From: Pseudaquabacterium pictum
GTDB lineage: Bacteria > Pseudomonadota > Gammaproteobacteria > Burkholderiales > Burkholderiaceae_C
Direction: 5' to 3'
DNA: 64,000 nt
NCBI RefSeq assembly: GCF_005403045.1
Contig: NZ_BJCL01000008.1
Location: 1-64,000 of the forward strand
Each line of letters starts with the position of its first letter. Positions within the stretch are counted from its first letter, which is position 1. The translations under genes and the position numbers were made by a program. Below the pieces are notes generated by a model that searched no databases, was not told the DNA's origin, and saw nothing but the letters and a program-made list of their open reading frames with translations. Shown here piece after piece: positions 52,516 to 62,023 of the stretch.

Positions 52516-53436
52516 TCAGTGACCCGACGCGGCTGCGCTGGCCGCCTTCCAGAAGTGTTCGGCAGCCTTGCCGGACTGTCCACGCTGGCGGTACAGGCGC
52601 ACCTGCAGATCGATGCGCCAGTCGTCCGGCGCCGCGACGGCGAGCCGTCCGCTGGTCAGGTCGTCCTCGACCAGCAGCTTCGGAAGCCACGCGAGGCCGC
52701 GCCGGTCCAGCGCCATTGTTCGCAGCACCGATGCCAGGTGCGCCGTGAGTGCCTGGTGCACGTGCAGCCGATCCAGCGCGGGCCCCTTCAACTCCTTGAG
52801 GATGCGCCCGAGCCCGGACTCAGGGCTGTAGCCCAGCCATGGAACTGGAGCACCCTTGCTACTTTCAGGCAGCGCGTGAAGTGGCTCGCCGCCTTCTCCG
52901 GGTGCCGAGACTGGGATCAGCTGGTCCGCCCCGACGACGATGCTCGGAAAGTCTGCCTCGTCCAACGGCCCGCGCACACCCGGGTGCCCGTGAGCCAGCA
53001 TGAAGTGCACCTGGTTCTGCGCCAGCAGCGTCTCGCACTTCTGCTGCACGTCCGACATCAACTGCAGTTGCCCCATCGACGCCTGCGCCTCCAGGGCATG
53101 CAGCCAGCGCGGCATGAAGGTGAACGACAGCGCATGGGTGGCCGCGAAGCGCAACGTCGTCGAACTGGCCTCCGCGATGGCCCGTGCCTCGCCCGGCATG
53201 CCGGCCACGCGCGACTGCAGGTCCTGCGCGACCGTTCGGAACCACTCGCCCACCTCGGTGACCCGCGCCGGCTGCGAGCTGCGGTCGAACAGGTCCGCGC
53301 CGAGCCACTCTTCCAGAGCGCGGATGCGCCGGCTGAAGGCCGGCTGCGTCATGTGCCGCTCGTCGGCCGCACGCGAGAAGTTGCCGGTGGACGCAAGCGC
53401 CATGAAGTCGTCGATCCAAGACAAGTTCATGGTCAT
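52516..53436 (-). CDS. LysR-family transcriptional regulator
   Basis: The 306-residue protein has the LysR helix-turn-helix (FMALASTGNFSRAADERHMTQPAFSRRIR) near the start and a periplasmic-binding-like effector domain. It is divergent from the D-tartrate dehydratase gene, and the Bug gene lies downstream on the same strand. A 24-base sequence just upstream of its start recurs inverted just beyond its end, so that each copy faces one target gene. It probably activates both targets in response to tartrate. The ATG at 53430 is an alternative start. Confidence 0.92.
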   Translation of the reverse strand: MTMNLSWIDDFMALASTGNFSRAADERHMTQPAFSRRIRALEEWLGADLFDRSSQPARVTEVGEWFRTVAQDLQSRVAGMPGEARAIAEASSTTLRFAATHALSFTFMPRWLHALEAQASMGQLQLMSDVQQKCETLLAQNQVHFMLAHGHPGVRGPLDEADFPSIVVGADQLIPVSAPGEGGEPLHALPESSKGAPVPWLGYSPESGLGRILKELKGPALDRLHVHQALTAHLASVLRTMALDRRGLAWLPKLLVEDDLTSGRLAVAAPDDWRIDLQVRLYRQRGQSGKAAEHFWKAASAAASGH

Positions 53437-53505
53437 GGCGGTGCTTTCAAGGCATCAAAGACTAGATAAACAGCATTGGGCAGAACCGGCGCCGCCCACG
53501 ATCAT
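53437..53505 (+). promoter_or_regulatory. LysR operator and promoter of tarD
   Basis: GGCGGTGCTTTCAAGGCATC and AAAG (53437-53460) contain the arms CTTTCA and TCAAAG, a LysR-type T-N11-A box. GCATTGG (53473), GGCG (53488) and CGATCAT (53499) follow as in the Bug gene promoter. It ends 40 bp before the GTG start of tarD. Confidence 0.65.
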
Positions 53506-53545
53506 TTCGACATCGCAACCCCAACCCGACCCGCAGGAGACCACC

Positions 53546-54712
53546 GTGAAGATCGTCGAGATTCGTGAGAAGACCATCCCCATCAGCTCTGCCATCCGCA
53601 ACGCCTACATCGACTTTAGCAAGATGAACCTCAGCCTCGTGGCCGTCGTGACCGACGTGATCCGCGATGGCAAGCCGGTGGTGGGCTACGGCTTCAACTC
53701 CAACGGCCGCTACGGCCAGGGCAGCATGATGCGCGAGCGCTTCATCCCACGCATCCTGGAGACGAAGCCCGATGACCTGATCGACGCCAGCGGCAAGAAC
53801 CTCGACCCGCACAAGATCTGGAACGCCATGTTCCGCAACGAGAAACCGGGCGGCCACGGTGAGCGCTCGGTGGCCATCGGCACGATCGACATGGCCGTGT
53901 GGGACGCGGTCGCCAAGATCGAAGGCAAGCCGCTGTTCCAGCTGCTGTCCGACCGCTACGGCGATGGCAAGCCGAACCGCAAGATCTTCGTCTACGCCGC
54001 CGGCGGCTACTACTACCCGGGCCAGGACTACAAGAAGCTTCAGGACGAGATGAAGAGCTACATCGACCGCGGCTACACGGTGGTGAAGAAGAAGATCGGT
54101 GGCGCCTCGCTCGACGAGGACCTGCGCCGCATCGACGCCATCATGGAAGTGCTGCAGGATGGCCAGAAGCTGTGCGTGGACGCCAATGGCAAATTCGACC
54201 TGGAAACGGCCGTTGCCTACGCCAAGGCGCTGTCGCAGTACAACTTGTTCTGGTACGAGGAGCCGGGCGACCCGCTGGACTACGAGCTGCAGGCCACTTT
54301 GCGCCAGTTCTACAAGAACCCCATGGCCACCGGCGAGGACCTGTTCTCGATGCAGGACGCGCGCAACCTCATCCGCTACGGCGGCATGCGCCCCGACCGC
54401 GACTGGCTGCAGTTCGACTGTGCTCTGAGCTACGGCCTGGTCGAGTACCTGCGCACGATCCAGATGCTGAAGGAACACGGTTGGTCGCCCAGCCGCTGCA
54501 TCCCGCACGGCGGCCACCAGATGTCGCTGAACATCGCGGCAGGTCTGGGCCTGGGTGGCAACGAGAGCTACCCCGACCTGTTCCAGCCCTTCGGCGGCTT
54601 CCCTGATGGTGTGAAAGTCGACAACAGCTACGTCACGCTGCCGGACCTGCCCGGCATCGGCTTCGAAGGCAAGGCCGATCTGTTCCGTGAGATGAAGGCA
54701 CTGGCCGGCTGA
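53546..54712 (+). CDS. tarD: D(-)-tartrate dehydratase, enolase superfamily
   Basis: The 388-residue protein starts with a GTG 5 bases after CAGGAGA. It closely resembles the characterised Bradyrhizobium D-tartrate dehydratase as I remember it: SAIRNAYIDFSKM, GYGFNSNGRYGQG, EKPGGHGERSVA, FVYAAGGYYYPG and CIPHGGHQMSLNIA. The catalytic lysines are in VVKKKIGGA; metal ligands are in CVDANGKF, WYEEPGDP and ATGEDLF; the His is in IPHGGHQ. It dehydrates D-tartrate to oxaloacetate. It is divergent from lysR, and a short frame overlaps its stop. Confidence 0.92.
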   Translation: MKIVEIREKTIPISSAIRNAYIDFSKMNLSLVAVVTDVIRDGKPVVGYGFNSNGRYGQGSMMRERFIPRILETKPDDLIDASGKNLDPHKIWNAMFRNEKPGGHGERSVAIGTIDMAVWDAVAKIEGKPLFQLLSDRYGDGKPNRKIFVYAAGGYYYPGQDYKKLQDEMKSYIDRGYTVVKKKIGGASLDEDLRRIDAIMEVLQDGQKLCVDANGKFDLETAVAYAKALSQYNLFWYEEPGDPLDYELQATLRQFYKNPMATGEDLFSMQDARNLIRYGGMRPDRDWLQFDCALSYGLVEYLRTIQMLKEHGWSPSRCIPHGGHQMSLNIAAGLGLGGNESYPDLFQPFGGFPDGVKVDNSYVTLPDLPGIGFEGKADLFREMKALAG

Positions 54713-54975
54713 TGTCCTACAGGGCCGAGCGCCCTGTCTCCGCCTGCACGCTGCGGGAAGCCAGCCCTTTCGAGGTGACAGTGGACGGCACGCCGTACAG
54801 CCGCCGCCGCCCTACGCATCGCCACTTTCGGACCCATGATGCCGGTAGGCCTCGCCGCTGCGGATCGCGCGTCGCGCGGTTCGAACGTCAGGTGTCTGGC
54901 GCTGCCGGGAGCGACGGCTCCTGGCCGGTTCCCGCCGCCCGGCCCGCCGCCCAAGCCCCGGGCTGGCATGGCTGA
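54712..54975 (+). CDS. short hypothetical reading frame after tarD, possibly a truncated gene
   Basis: The 87-codon frame starts with an ATG overlapping the tarD stop (TGATG). It begins MSYRAERPVSACTLREASPF and becomes Arg-rich and low in complexity after about residue 30. I recognise no family. The coupled start suggests the 5' part of a former operon gene cut off by the recombination that joined the module to the ftsZ end. It may equally be non-coding. Confidence 0.3.
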   Translation: MSYRAERPVSACTLREASPFEVTVDGTPYSRRRPTHRHFRTHDAGRPRRCGSRVARFERQVSGAAGSDGSWPVPAARPAAQAPGWHG

Positions 54976-54993
54976 ACCGACCAGAGGTGAAAC

Positions 54994-55027
54994 AGCCCCC
55001 AGACCCGGCGTCCCAGGTCTGGGGGCT
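54994..55027 (-). terminator. terminator hairpin after ftsZ
   Basis: AGCCCCCAGACC and GGTCTGGGGGCT form a perfect 12-bp stem with a 10-base loop, 33 bp beyond the ftsZ stop. On the minus strand it is followed by GTTTC, a weak T-run. Confidence 0.75.
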
Positions 55028-55060
55028 TGCTTGCAAAGGCCCCCGCTGCGGGCCGCAGCC

Positions 55061-56290
55061 TCAGTCCGCCTGCTTGCGCAGGAAGGCCGGGATCTCGATC
55101 TCGTCCATGCCGTTGGATGACAGCGCTTCCACCTTGGCCGCCGCCTGGTGGCGGTTGGTGCGCCACACGCTGGGCGTGCTGAGGTTGCCGTAGTCGGGCT
55201 GCTGGACCTGGCCCGTGCCACCGGGCTGCGGCGTGGCCAGCACCTGGTTCAGGATGGGCAGGTTGTCGGTGCCGGTGCGCAGCGCGGGCTGGGCGGTGGG
55301 CTGCACCACCGTCAGCGGCGGGGTCTGCTGGCGGGCGCCGCGGCTCAGGCCGGTGGCGATCACGGTGACGCGCAGTTGGTCGCCCAGGCTGTCGTCGTAG
55401 GCGGCGCCGAAGATCACATGCGCATCGTCGGCAGCGTAACGGCGGATGGTGTTCATCGCCGCACGGCTTTCGCTGAGCTTGAAGTTGGCCTTGTTGGCGG
55501 CGATCAGCACCAGCACGCCGCGCGCGCCGCTGAGGTCGATGCCTTCGAGCAGCGGGCAGGCCACGGCGGCTTCAGCAGCTTTGGTGGCGCGGTCGGGGCC
55601 GCCGGCCTGGGCCGTGCCCATCATGGCCTTGCCGGGCTCGCTCATCACCGTCTTCACGTCCTCGAAGTCGACGTTGACCAGACCGTGCATGTGGATGATG
55701 TCGCTGATGCCGCCCACGGCGTTCTTCAGCACGTCATTCGCGTGGGCGAAGGCCTGGTCCTGGGTCACGTCGTCGCCCAGCACGTCCAGCAGCTTTTCAT
55801 TCAGCACGACGATCAGGCTGTCGACATTGGCTTCCAGCTCGCTGGTGCCGGCGTCGGCCTGCTTCATGCGGCGCGGGCCTTCGAAGTCGAACGGCTTGGT
55901 GACCACGCCCACCGTCAGGATGCCCATCTCCTTGGCCACCTTGGCCACGATGGGCGCGGCGCCGGTGCCGGTGCCACCGCCCATGCCGGCGGTGATGAAC
56001 ACCATGTTGGCGCCTTCCAGGCTGGCGCGCACGCGGGCCTCGGCCTCTTCGGCCGCGGCCTTGCCCTTCTCGGGCTTGCCGCCGGCACCCAGGCCGTTGT
56101 CGCCCAGCTGGATCAGCTGGTGCGCGCTGCTGCGGTTGAGCGCCTGCGCATCGGTGTTGGCGCAGACGAACTCCACGCCCTGCACGCCCTGCGTGATCAT
56201 GTGCTCGACGGCATTGCCGCCACCCCCGCCCACGCCCACCACCTTGATGCGGGTCCCCTGGTCGAATTCTTCGATCATCTCGATAGGCAT
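55061..56290 (-). CDS. ftsZ: cell division GTPase FtsZ
   Basis: The 409-residue protein has the tubulin signature GGGTGTG in ITAGMGGGTGTGAAP, the N-terminal IKVVGVGGGGGNAVEHM, and the C-terminal peptide EIEIPAFLRKQAD that binds FtsA and ZipA. It forms the division ring. AGGAGAG lies 6-7 bases before the ATG at 56290. It is the last gene of the dcw cluster, and a strong hairpin follows instead of the frequently adjacent lpxC. A degenerate copy of its 3' third lies about 4 kb further on. Confidence 0.98.
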   Translation of the reverse strand: MPIEMIEEFDQGTRIKVVGVGGGGGNAVEHMITQGVQGVEFVCANTDAQALNRSSAHQLIQLGDNGLGAGGKPEKGKAAAEEAEARVRASLEGANMVFITAGMGGGTGTGAAPIVAKVAKEMGILTVGVVTKPFDFEGPRRMKQADAGTSELEANVDSLIVVLNEKLLDVLGDDVTQDQAFAHANDVLKNAVGGISDIIHMHGLVNVDFEDVKTVMSEPGKAMMGTAQAGGPDRATKAAEAAVACPLLEGIDLSGARGVLVLIAANKANFKLSESRAAMNTIRRYAADDAHVIFGAAYDDSLGDQLRVTVIATGLSRGARQQTPPLTVVQPTAQPALRTGTDNLPILNQVLATPQPGGTGQVQQPDYGNLSTPSVWRTNRHQAAAKVEALSSNGMDEIEIPAFLRKQAD

Positions 56291-56416
56291 GTGAATCTCT
56301 CCTGTGTCGTCGTCAAGCAGTTGCCAAAATTCTGAAGGTCAAGCCAAAGAGCGCGGGGTTGTTTGAACCCCTGTTGTGTCTGGCCCGGTGGTCGCTGTGC
56401 CGCCGGGTCGTTGTGG
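56291..56416 (-). promoter_or_regulatory. ftsA-ftsZ gap, probable ftsZ promoter/leader
   Basis: This 126-bp gap is the largest in the dcw block here and is less GC-rich than its surroundings. On the minus strand it contains a 6-bp hairpin (GGGGTT/AACCCC) and CTTGACCTTCAGAATTTTGG, which could hold promoter elements. No exact -35/-10 pair is assigned. Confidence 0.4.
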
Positions 56417-57649
56417 TCAGAAATTGCCGAGAAACCAATCCTTCGCGCGGCCCACCAGGGTCTTGACCGACCCCGCCTGTGCCGCCACCTTGTGCCCGCG
56501 GGCCCGGGCCATGCGGGCCTCTTCCAGCAGGCCCATCACCGTGGCGCTGCGCGGGTTGGCCACCATGTCGAACAAGGGCCCGTGGTAGGTGGGCAGGCCC
56601 TTGCGCACGGGCTTCAGGAAGATGTCCTCACCCAGCTCCACCATGCCCGGCATCACTGCGCTGCCGCCGGTGATGACGATGCCGCTGGACAGCAGCTCTT
56701 CATAGCCGCTCTCGCGGATGACCTGGTGCACCAGGCTGTAGATCTCTTCCACCCGCGGCTCGATCACGCCGGCCAGGGCCTGGCGGCTGAGCATGCGCGG
56801 CGCGCGGTCGCCCAGGCCGGGCACTTCCAGGTTCTCGCTCGGGTCGGCCAGCAGCTGCTTGGCCACGCCGTACTCCACCTTGATCTCTTCCGCATCCTTG
56901 GTGGGCGTGCGCAGCGCCATCGCGATGTCGCTGGTGATCAGGTCGCCGGCGATCGGGATCACCGCCGTGTGGCGGATCGAGCCTTCGGTGTAGATGCTGA
57001 CATCGGTGGTGCCGGCGCCGATGTCGACCAGGGCCACGCCCAGCATCTTCTCGTCCTCGGTCAGCACGGCGGCGGCGCTGGCGCTGGGGTTCAGCACCAG
57101 GCGTTCCACCTCCAGGCCGCAGCGGCGCACGCACTTCAGGATGTTCTCGGCCGCACTCTGCGCCCCGGTCACGATGTGCACCTTCACCTCGAGCCGGCTG
57201 CCGCTCATGCCCACGGGCTCTTTCACCTCGTGGCCGTCGATGACGAATTCCTGCGGTTCCACCAGCAGCAGGCGCTGGTCGTTCGGGATGTTGATGGCCT
57301 TGGCGGTTTCGACCACGCGGTGCACGTCCACCGGCGTCACCTCGCGGTTGTCGCGCACGATGACCATGCCCGTGCTGTTCTGCCCACGGATGTGGCTGCC
57401 GGTGATGCCGGTGTAGACCCGCTCGATCTTGCAGGCGGCCATCATCTCGGCCTCCTTCAGCGCCTGCTGGATGCTCTGCACCGTGGCGTCGATGTTGACC
57501 ACCACGCCGCGCTTCAGGCCATGGCTGCTGGCCACGCCCAGGCCAGCCAGCCGCAGCTCGCCGCTGGGCAGCACCTCGGCGGCCACCGCCATCACCTTGG
57601 CGGTGCCGATGTCCAGTCCGACGATGAGATCCTTGTATTCCTTGGCCAT
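56417..57649 (-). CDS. ftsA: cell division actin-like ATPase FtsA
   Basis: The 410-residue protein begins MAKEYKDLIVGLDIGTAKVM, the actin-fold phosphate-1 motif. VALVDIGAGTTDVSIY is the second phosphate motif, and SGIVITGGSAVMPGM the adenosine motif. The C-terminal amphipathic peptide (GRAKDWFLGNF) anchors it in the membrane. It tethers FtsZ. It lies 55 bp after ftsQ. Confidence 0.97.
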   Translation of the reverse strand: MAKEYKDLIVGLDIGTAKVMAVAAEVLPSGELRLAGLGVASSHGLKRGVVVNIDATVQSIQQALKEAEMMAACKIERVYTGITGSHIRGQNSTGMVIVRDNREVTPVDVHRVVETAKAINIPNDQRLLLVEPQEFVIDGHEVKEPVGMSGSRLEVKVHIVTGAQSAAENILKCVRRCGLEVERLVLNPSASAAAVLTEDEKMLGVALVDIGAGTTDVSIYTEGSIRHTAVIPIAGDLITSDIAMALRTPTKDAEEIKVEYGVAKQLLADPSENLEVPGLGDRAPRMLSRQALAGVIEPRVEEIYSLVHQVIRESGYEELLSSGIVITGGSAVMPGMVELGEDIFLKPVRKGLPTYHGPLFDMVANPRSATVMGLLEEARMARARGHKVAAQAGSVKTLVGRAKDWFLGNF

Positions 57650-57704
57650 GTTGGCGGTGCCCTCGGGTGTTTTGTGTGGCCGTCTGCGCAGCGTCTTGCC
57701 GTGT

Positions 57705-58550
57705 CTATTTCTTGCGGGCCGGCGGCACCGGCTCGCTGGTGCTCACGCCCTTCAGGCGCACCGCAAATCCATCCAGGTGCCGCAGGTCGGCCGATTCCAG
57801 CGGGCGCTGGTAGCGCGCCTCCACCCGCGGCAGCGTCTGCACGAAGCGCTGGGTGCGGGCGATCACCTCGTCTTCGGTGCCGCGTCCCAGCTCGATCACG
57901 GCGCCCTTGTCCAGCGTGGCGCGCCAGGAGCCGCGGTCGGACAGCTCCAGCTGCGCCAGGTCGCCATCGCGCAGGTTGCGCTGTTGCGCACTGAACACCG
58001 GTGCCAGCCGCTGGAGCATCGCCAGCATGGCCGGGGCGCTGCCTTCGGGCCCCTGCAGCCGCGGCAGGCTGTCGTCTTCCACATCGCCGATGTTGGCCTC
58101 GAACACCTCGCCATGGCTGTTGACCAGTCGGTCGTTGCCATCGGTGCCCAGCCACAGTGCGGCCGGCCGGTGTTCTTCCAGCCGCACCGCCAGCCGGCCG
58201 GGCCACACCCGCTGCACCACCGCATGGCGCACCCAGGGCACGGCCTCGAAGGCCGCGCGGGCCTGCTGCAGGTCCAGCGTGAGGAAGCTGCCGGCCAGCC
58301 GCGGCGCGGCGTTGGCGCGGATGGTGCTCTCGCTGTTGCGGGCGACATCGCCCTCGATGCGGATGGCGCGGATGTCGAACAGCGGGGCGCGCGCCAGCCG
58401 CTGCAGGCCAGCCGCCAGCAGGCCCACCACCACCAGGGCGAGCACGGTGTTGGCGGTGGCCTGCATCAGCCGCACATCCGCCGGCAAGGCCACGCCTGCC
58501 GCTGCAGCCTGGCGGCTGAACGGGGTGGCGAGGGTGGCGGCGCGGACCAT
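57705..58550 (-). CDS. ftsQ: cell division protein FtsQ
   Basis: The 281-residue protein has one N-terminal membrane helix (TANTVLALVVVGLLAAGL), a POTRA domain starting at APLFDIRAIRIEGDV, and the FtsQ beta domain with PWVRHAVVQRVWPGRLAVRL and EEHRPAALW. It links FtsB/FtsL to the divisome in the periplasm. The first helix is preceded by about 30 residues in the cytoplasm. It starts 4 bp after ddlB. Confidence 0.95.
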   Translation of the reverse strand: MVRAATLATPFSRQAAAAGVALPADVRLMQATANTVLALVVVGLLAAGLQRLARAPLFDIRAIRIEGDVARNSESTIRANAAPRLAGSFLTLDLQQARAAFEAVPWVRHAVVQRVWPGRLAVRLEEHRPAALWLGTDGNDRLVNSHGEVFEANIGDVEDDSLPRLQGPEGSAPAMLAMLQRLAPVFSAQQRNLRDGDLAQLELSDRGSWRATLDKGAVIELGRGTEDEVIARTQRFVQTLPRVEARYQRPLESADLRHLDGFAVRLKGVSTSEPVPPARKK

Positions 58551-58554
58551 GGGC

Positions 58555-59541
58555 TCAGGCCTGGCCGTCCAGCGCGGCGGTGGACAGCAGGTACAGGCAC
58601 AGCTGCTGGTAGGAGATGCCGGCGGCGCGGGCCGACATCGGCACCAGCGAGTGCCCGGTCATGCCGGGCGAGGTGTTCATCTCCAGCAGGTAGGGCTGGC
58701 GGTCGCTGGCGCGGATCATCAGGTCGGCGCGGCCCCAGCCGCGGCAGCCCAGTGCCCGGTAGGCGGCGACGACGAGGCGCTGGATTTCACGCTCTTCGTC
58801 GGGGGGCAGGCCGCTGGGACACAGGTACGAAGTGTCGTCGGTGAAGTACTTGTTCTGGTAGTCGTACTTGCCCTCGGGGGCGACGATGCGTACCACAGGC
58901 AGGGCCCGCGCCGTGGCCCCATGGCCGATGACCGGGCAGGTGACTTCGTCGCCATCGATGAACTGCTCGCACAGCACGTCGGCATCGTGGCCGGTGGCCA
59001 GCTGCACCGCTTCGGCCATGTTGCTGTAGCCCATGACCTTGGTGATGCCGATGGACGAGCCCTCGCGCGGCGGCTTGACGATCAGCGGCAGGCCCAGTTC
59101 ATCCGGCACGGTGCGCAGCCGCTCGCGCGACTGGTCCTGCGCCGACAGCCACACCCAGCGGGGCGTGGGCAGCTGCTCGGCCAGCCACACCCGCTTGGTC
59201 ATGGTCTTGTCCATGGCGATGGCGCTGGCCATCACGCCCGAGCCGGTGTAGGGCAGGCCCATCAGCTCCAGCGCGCCCTGCACCGTGCCGTCTTCGCCAT
59301 GGCGGCCATGCAGCGCGATGAAGACGCGGGCGAAGCCCTCGCGCTTCAGGTCCGACAGGTCACGCTGCGCCGGGTCGAAGGCCTGGGCGTCCACGCCCTC
59401 GGCCTGCAAGGCGGCCAGCACGCCGTTGCCGCTCATCAGCGAGATCTCGCGCTCGGCGCTGCGGCCGCCCATCAGCACCGCCGTCTTGCCCAGGGCGCGG
59501 GCGTCGATGGCGGGCAGCTGGAAGGTGGTCGGGTTGCTCAT
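58555..59541 (-). CDS. ddlB: D-alanine--D-alanine ligase
   Basis: The 328-residue protein starts at the ATG at 59541, overlapping the murC stop by 4 bases. It has the ATP-grasp ligase motifs [52 protein letters not shown] and [17 protein letters not shown]. It joins two D-alanines for the peptidoglycan precursor. Sequence upstream of 59541 in this frame belongs to murC. Confidence 0.96.
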   Translation of the reverse strand: MSNPTTFQLPAIDARALGKTAVLMGGRSAEREISLMSGNGVLAALQAEGVDAQAFDPAQRDLSDLKREGFARVFIALHGRHGEDGTVQGALELMGLPYTGSGVMASAIAMDKTMTKRVWLAEQLPTPRWVWLSAQDQSRERLRTVPDELGLPLIVKPPREGSSIGITKVMGYSNMAEAVQLATGHDADVLCEQFIDGDEVTCPVIGHGATARALPVVRIVAPEGKYDYQNKYFTDDTSYLCPSGLPPDEEREIQRLVVAAYRALGCRGWGRADLMIRASDRQPYLLEMNTSPGMTGHSLVPMSARAAGISYQQLCLYLLSTAALDGQA

Positions 59542-60950
59542 GCCATCTCCCCCAGGAACTTCTCCACCACCTTGGCCGGCACTGCGCCGATGGTGCCGGC
59601 GCCCATGGCGATCACCACATCGCCGGCACGGCTGTGCGCGACGATGGCGTCCGGCAGGTCGGCCACGTTGTCGACGAACACCGGATCGACCTTGCCGGCC
59701 ACCCGCAGCGCGCGGCTCAGCGCCCGGCCATCGGCGGCGACGATCGGTGCCTCGCCGGCGGCATACACCTCGGTCAGCAGCACCGCGTCGGCGCGGCCCA
59801 TCACCTTGACGAAATCCTCGAAGCAGTCCCGCGTGCGGGTGTAGCGGTGCGGCTGGAAGGCCAGCACCAGGCGCCGGCCGGGGAAGGCGCCGCGCGCCGC
59901 GGCGATGACCGCGGCCATCTCCACCGGGTGGTGGCCGTAGTCGTCGATCAGCGTGAACTCGCCACCGTCGCTGCTGGGCAGCTCGCCATAGCGCTGGAAG
60001 CGCCGGCCCACGCCGGTGAACTCGGCCAGCGCCTTGACGATGGGCGCGTCGGGCAGCTCCAGCTCGGTGGCCACGGCGATGGCCGCCAGCGCATTGCACA
60101 CGTTGTGCTCGCCGGGCAGGTTCAGCGTGATCTGCAGATCGGGCAGCACCACGCCGTTGCGGCGCTGGCAGGTGAAGCGCATCTGCCCGCCGGGCAGGGC
60201 TTCCACGTTGACGGCGCGCACCTGCACGTCGTCACCCAGGCCGTAGGTGACGATGGGGCGCGAGACCATCGGCAGGATGCTGCGCACGCCGGGGTCGTCG
60301 CCGCAGACGATTGCCGCGCCGTAGAACGGCATGCGGTGCAGGAAGTCGACGAAGGCCGCCTTCAGCCGGGCGAAGTCATGCCCGTAGGTGTCCATGTGGT
60401 CGGCGTCGATGTTGGTGACCACCGCCATGATCGGCAGCAGGTTCAGGAACGACGCATCGCTCTCGTCGGCCTCGACCACGATGTAGTCGCCCGAGCCCAG
60501 GCGGGAATTGGCACCGGCCGAGTTGAGCTTGCCGCCGATGACGAAGGTGGGATCCACGCCCGCCTCGGCCAGCACGCTGGTGACCAGGCTGGTGGTGGTG
60601 GTCTTGCCGTGGGTGCCGGCGATGGCGATGCCGCTCTTCAGCCGCATCAGCTCGGCCAGCATCACCGCGCGCGGCACCACCGGGATGCGCTTGTTGCGGG
60701 CGGCGATCACCTCGGGGTTGTCGCCCTTCACCGCGGTGCTGGTGACGATGGCCTCGGCACCGGCGATGTGCGCGGCATCGTGGCCCACGAAGACACGGAT
60801 ACCGAGCTCGGCCAGCCGGCGCGCAGTGGCGCTGTCGCTCTGGTCGCTGCCCGAGACGGTGTAGCCCAGGTTGTGCAGGATCTCGGCGATGCCGCTCATG
60901 CCGGCGCCACCGACGCCCACGAAGTGGATGTGCTTGACGGCGTGTTTCAT
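59538..60950 (-). CDS. murC: UDP-N-acetylmuramate--L-alanine ligase MurC
   Basis: The 470-residue protein starts at the ATG at 60950, overlapping the murG stop by 3 bases or so (GATGA). It has the Mur motifs [18 protein letters not shown], the ATP site [22 protein letters not shown] and FQPHRYTRT. It adds the first amino acid to UDP-MurNAc. Neighbour order murG-murC-ddlB-ftsQ is the usual one. Confidence 0.97.
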   Translation of the reverse strand: MKHAVKHIHFVGVGGAGMSGIAEILHNLGYTVSGSDQSDSATARRLAELGIRVFVGHDAAHIAGAEAIVTSTAVKGDNPEVIAARNKRIPVVPRAVMLAELMRLKSGIAIAGTHGKTTTTSLVTSVLAEAGVDPTFVIGGKLNSAGANSRLGSGDYIVVEADESDASFLNLLPIMAVVTNIDADHMDTYGHDFARLKAAFVDFLHRMPFYGAAIVCGDDPGVRSILPMVSRPIVTYGLGDDVQVRAVNVEALPGGQMRFTCQRRNGVVLPDLQITLNLPGEHNVCNALAAIAVATELELPDAPIVKALAEFTGVGRRFQRYGELPSSDGGEFTLIDDYGHHPVEMAAVIAAARGAFPGRRLVLAFQPHRYTRTRDCFEDFVKVMGRADAVLLTEVYAAGEAPIVAADGRALSRALRVAGKVDPVFVDNVADLPDAIVAHSRAGDVVIAMGAGTIGAVPAKVVEKFLGEMA

Positions 60951-62023
60951 CGCTTGTTCACCAACTTGTCGAGTTCGTCGGCCACGCGGGCGGCCGCCTG
61001 TGGCCGCGCCAGCGCGCGGGCCTGCTCGGCCATGGCCAGCAGGGCAGGACGCGTCAGCGCTTGCAATTGGGAGGCCAGGCTGGCCGGCGTCAGCGTGGCC
61101 TGGTCGATGTGCAGCGCGGCACCGTGGCCGGCCATGTGGCGGGCGTTGTCGCGCTGGTGGGCGGTGGTGCTGACCACCAGCGGCACCAGCAGGCTGGGAA
61201 CGCCGGCGGCGCACAGCTCGCTGACCGTCACCGCGCCGGCACGGCACACGATCACATCGCAATCGGCCAGCTGCTGCGCCATGTCGTCGATGAACGGCCG
61301 CACATCAGCGGCGATGCCGGCGGCGGCATAGGCGCTGCGCACCGCATCCAGCTGGGCCTTGCCGGTCTGGTGCAGCACCTGCGGACGGGCCTCGGCCGGC
61401 ATCAGCGCCAGCGCGGCCGGCAGGGTCTGGTTCAGCACCTGGGCACCCAGGCTGCCGCCCACCACCAGCAGGCGCAGCGGGCCGCTGCGGCCGGCGTAGC
61501 GCGCCGCCGGTGCCGGCAGGGCCTCGATCTCGGCGCGCACCGGGTTGCCGGTGACCAGGCCGTTCTTCACCCGGGCCGCCGGGCCGTCGAAGCCGAAGGC
61601 CACGCGGTCGGCCACCGGCAGCAAGGCCTTGTTGCTCAGCAGCAGGCCGGCATCGGCATTGACCAGCATCAGCGGCTTGCCCAGCAGGCTGGCCATCATG
61701 CCGCCGGGAAAGCAGACATAGCCGCCCATGCCCAGCACCGCGCTGGCGCTGCGCCGGCGCAGGATGCGCGCCGCATCCCAGAAGGCCTTGAGCAGGCGCA
61801 GCCCGCCGGTGGCCGTGTGCAGCAGGCCCTTGCCGCGCAGGCCGGAGAACGCCAGCACGTCCAGCGGGATCTGCGTGGGCGGCACCAGGGTGTTCTCCAT
61901 GCCGGTGGCGGTGCCCAGCCAGCTGACCGTCCAGCCACGCTTCTGCACCTCGCGGGCCACCGCGATGCCGGGGATGATGTGGCCACCGGTGCCGGCCGCC
62001 ATGATGACGAGATGGGGCATCAC
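60947..62023 (-). CDS. murG: UDP-N-acetylglucosamine--N-acetylmuramyl transferase MurG
   Basis: The 358-residue protein begins [20 protein letters not shown] with the first Gly-rich loop. [16 protein letters not shown] is the second, and [20 protein letters not shown] is the donor-sugar site. It makes lipid II at the inner face of the membrane. Its start overlaps the ftsW stop by 4 bases. Confidence 0.97.
   Translation of the reverse strand: MMPHLVIMAAGTGGHIIPGIAVAREVQKRGWTVSWLGTATGMENTLVPPTQIPLDVLAFSGLRGKGLLHTATGGLRLLKAFWDAARILRRRSASAVLGMGGYVCFPGGMMASLLGKPLMLVNADAGLLLSNKALLPVADRVAFGFDGPAARVKNGLVTGNPVRAEIEALPAPAARYAGRSGPLRLLVVGGSLGAQVLNQTLPAALALMPAEARPQVLHQTGKAQLDAVRSAYAAAGIAADVRPFIDDMAQQLADCDVIVCRAGAVTVSELCAAGVPSLLVPLVVSTTAHQRDNARHMAGHGAALHIDQATLTPASLASQLQALTRPALLAMAEQARALARPQAAARVADELDKLVNKR

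Noticed and set aside
52477-53460. Inverted repeats flanking lysR read as ends of an insertion sequence
   Set aside because: No transposase lies between them, there are no target duplications, and the similarity extends only outward into each promoter. A duplicated operator-promoter explains them better.
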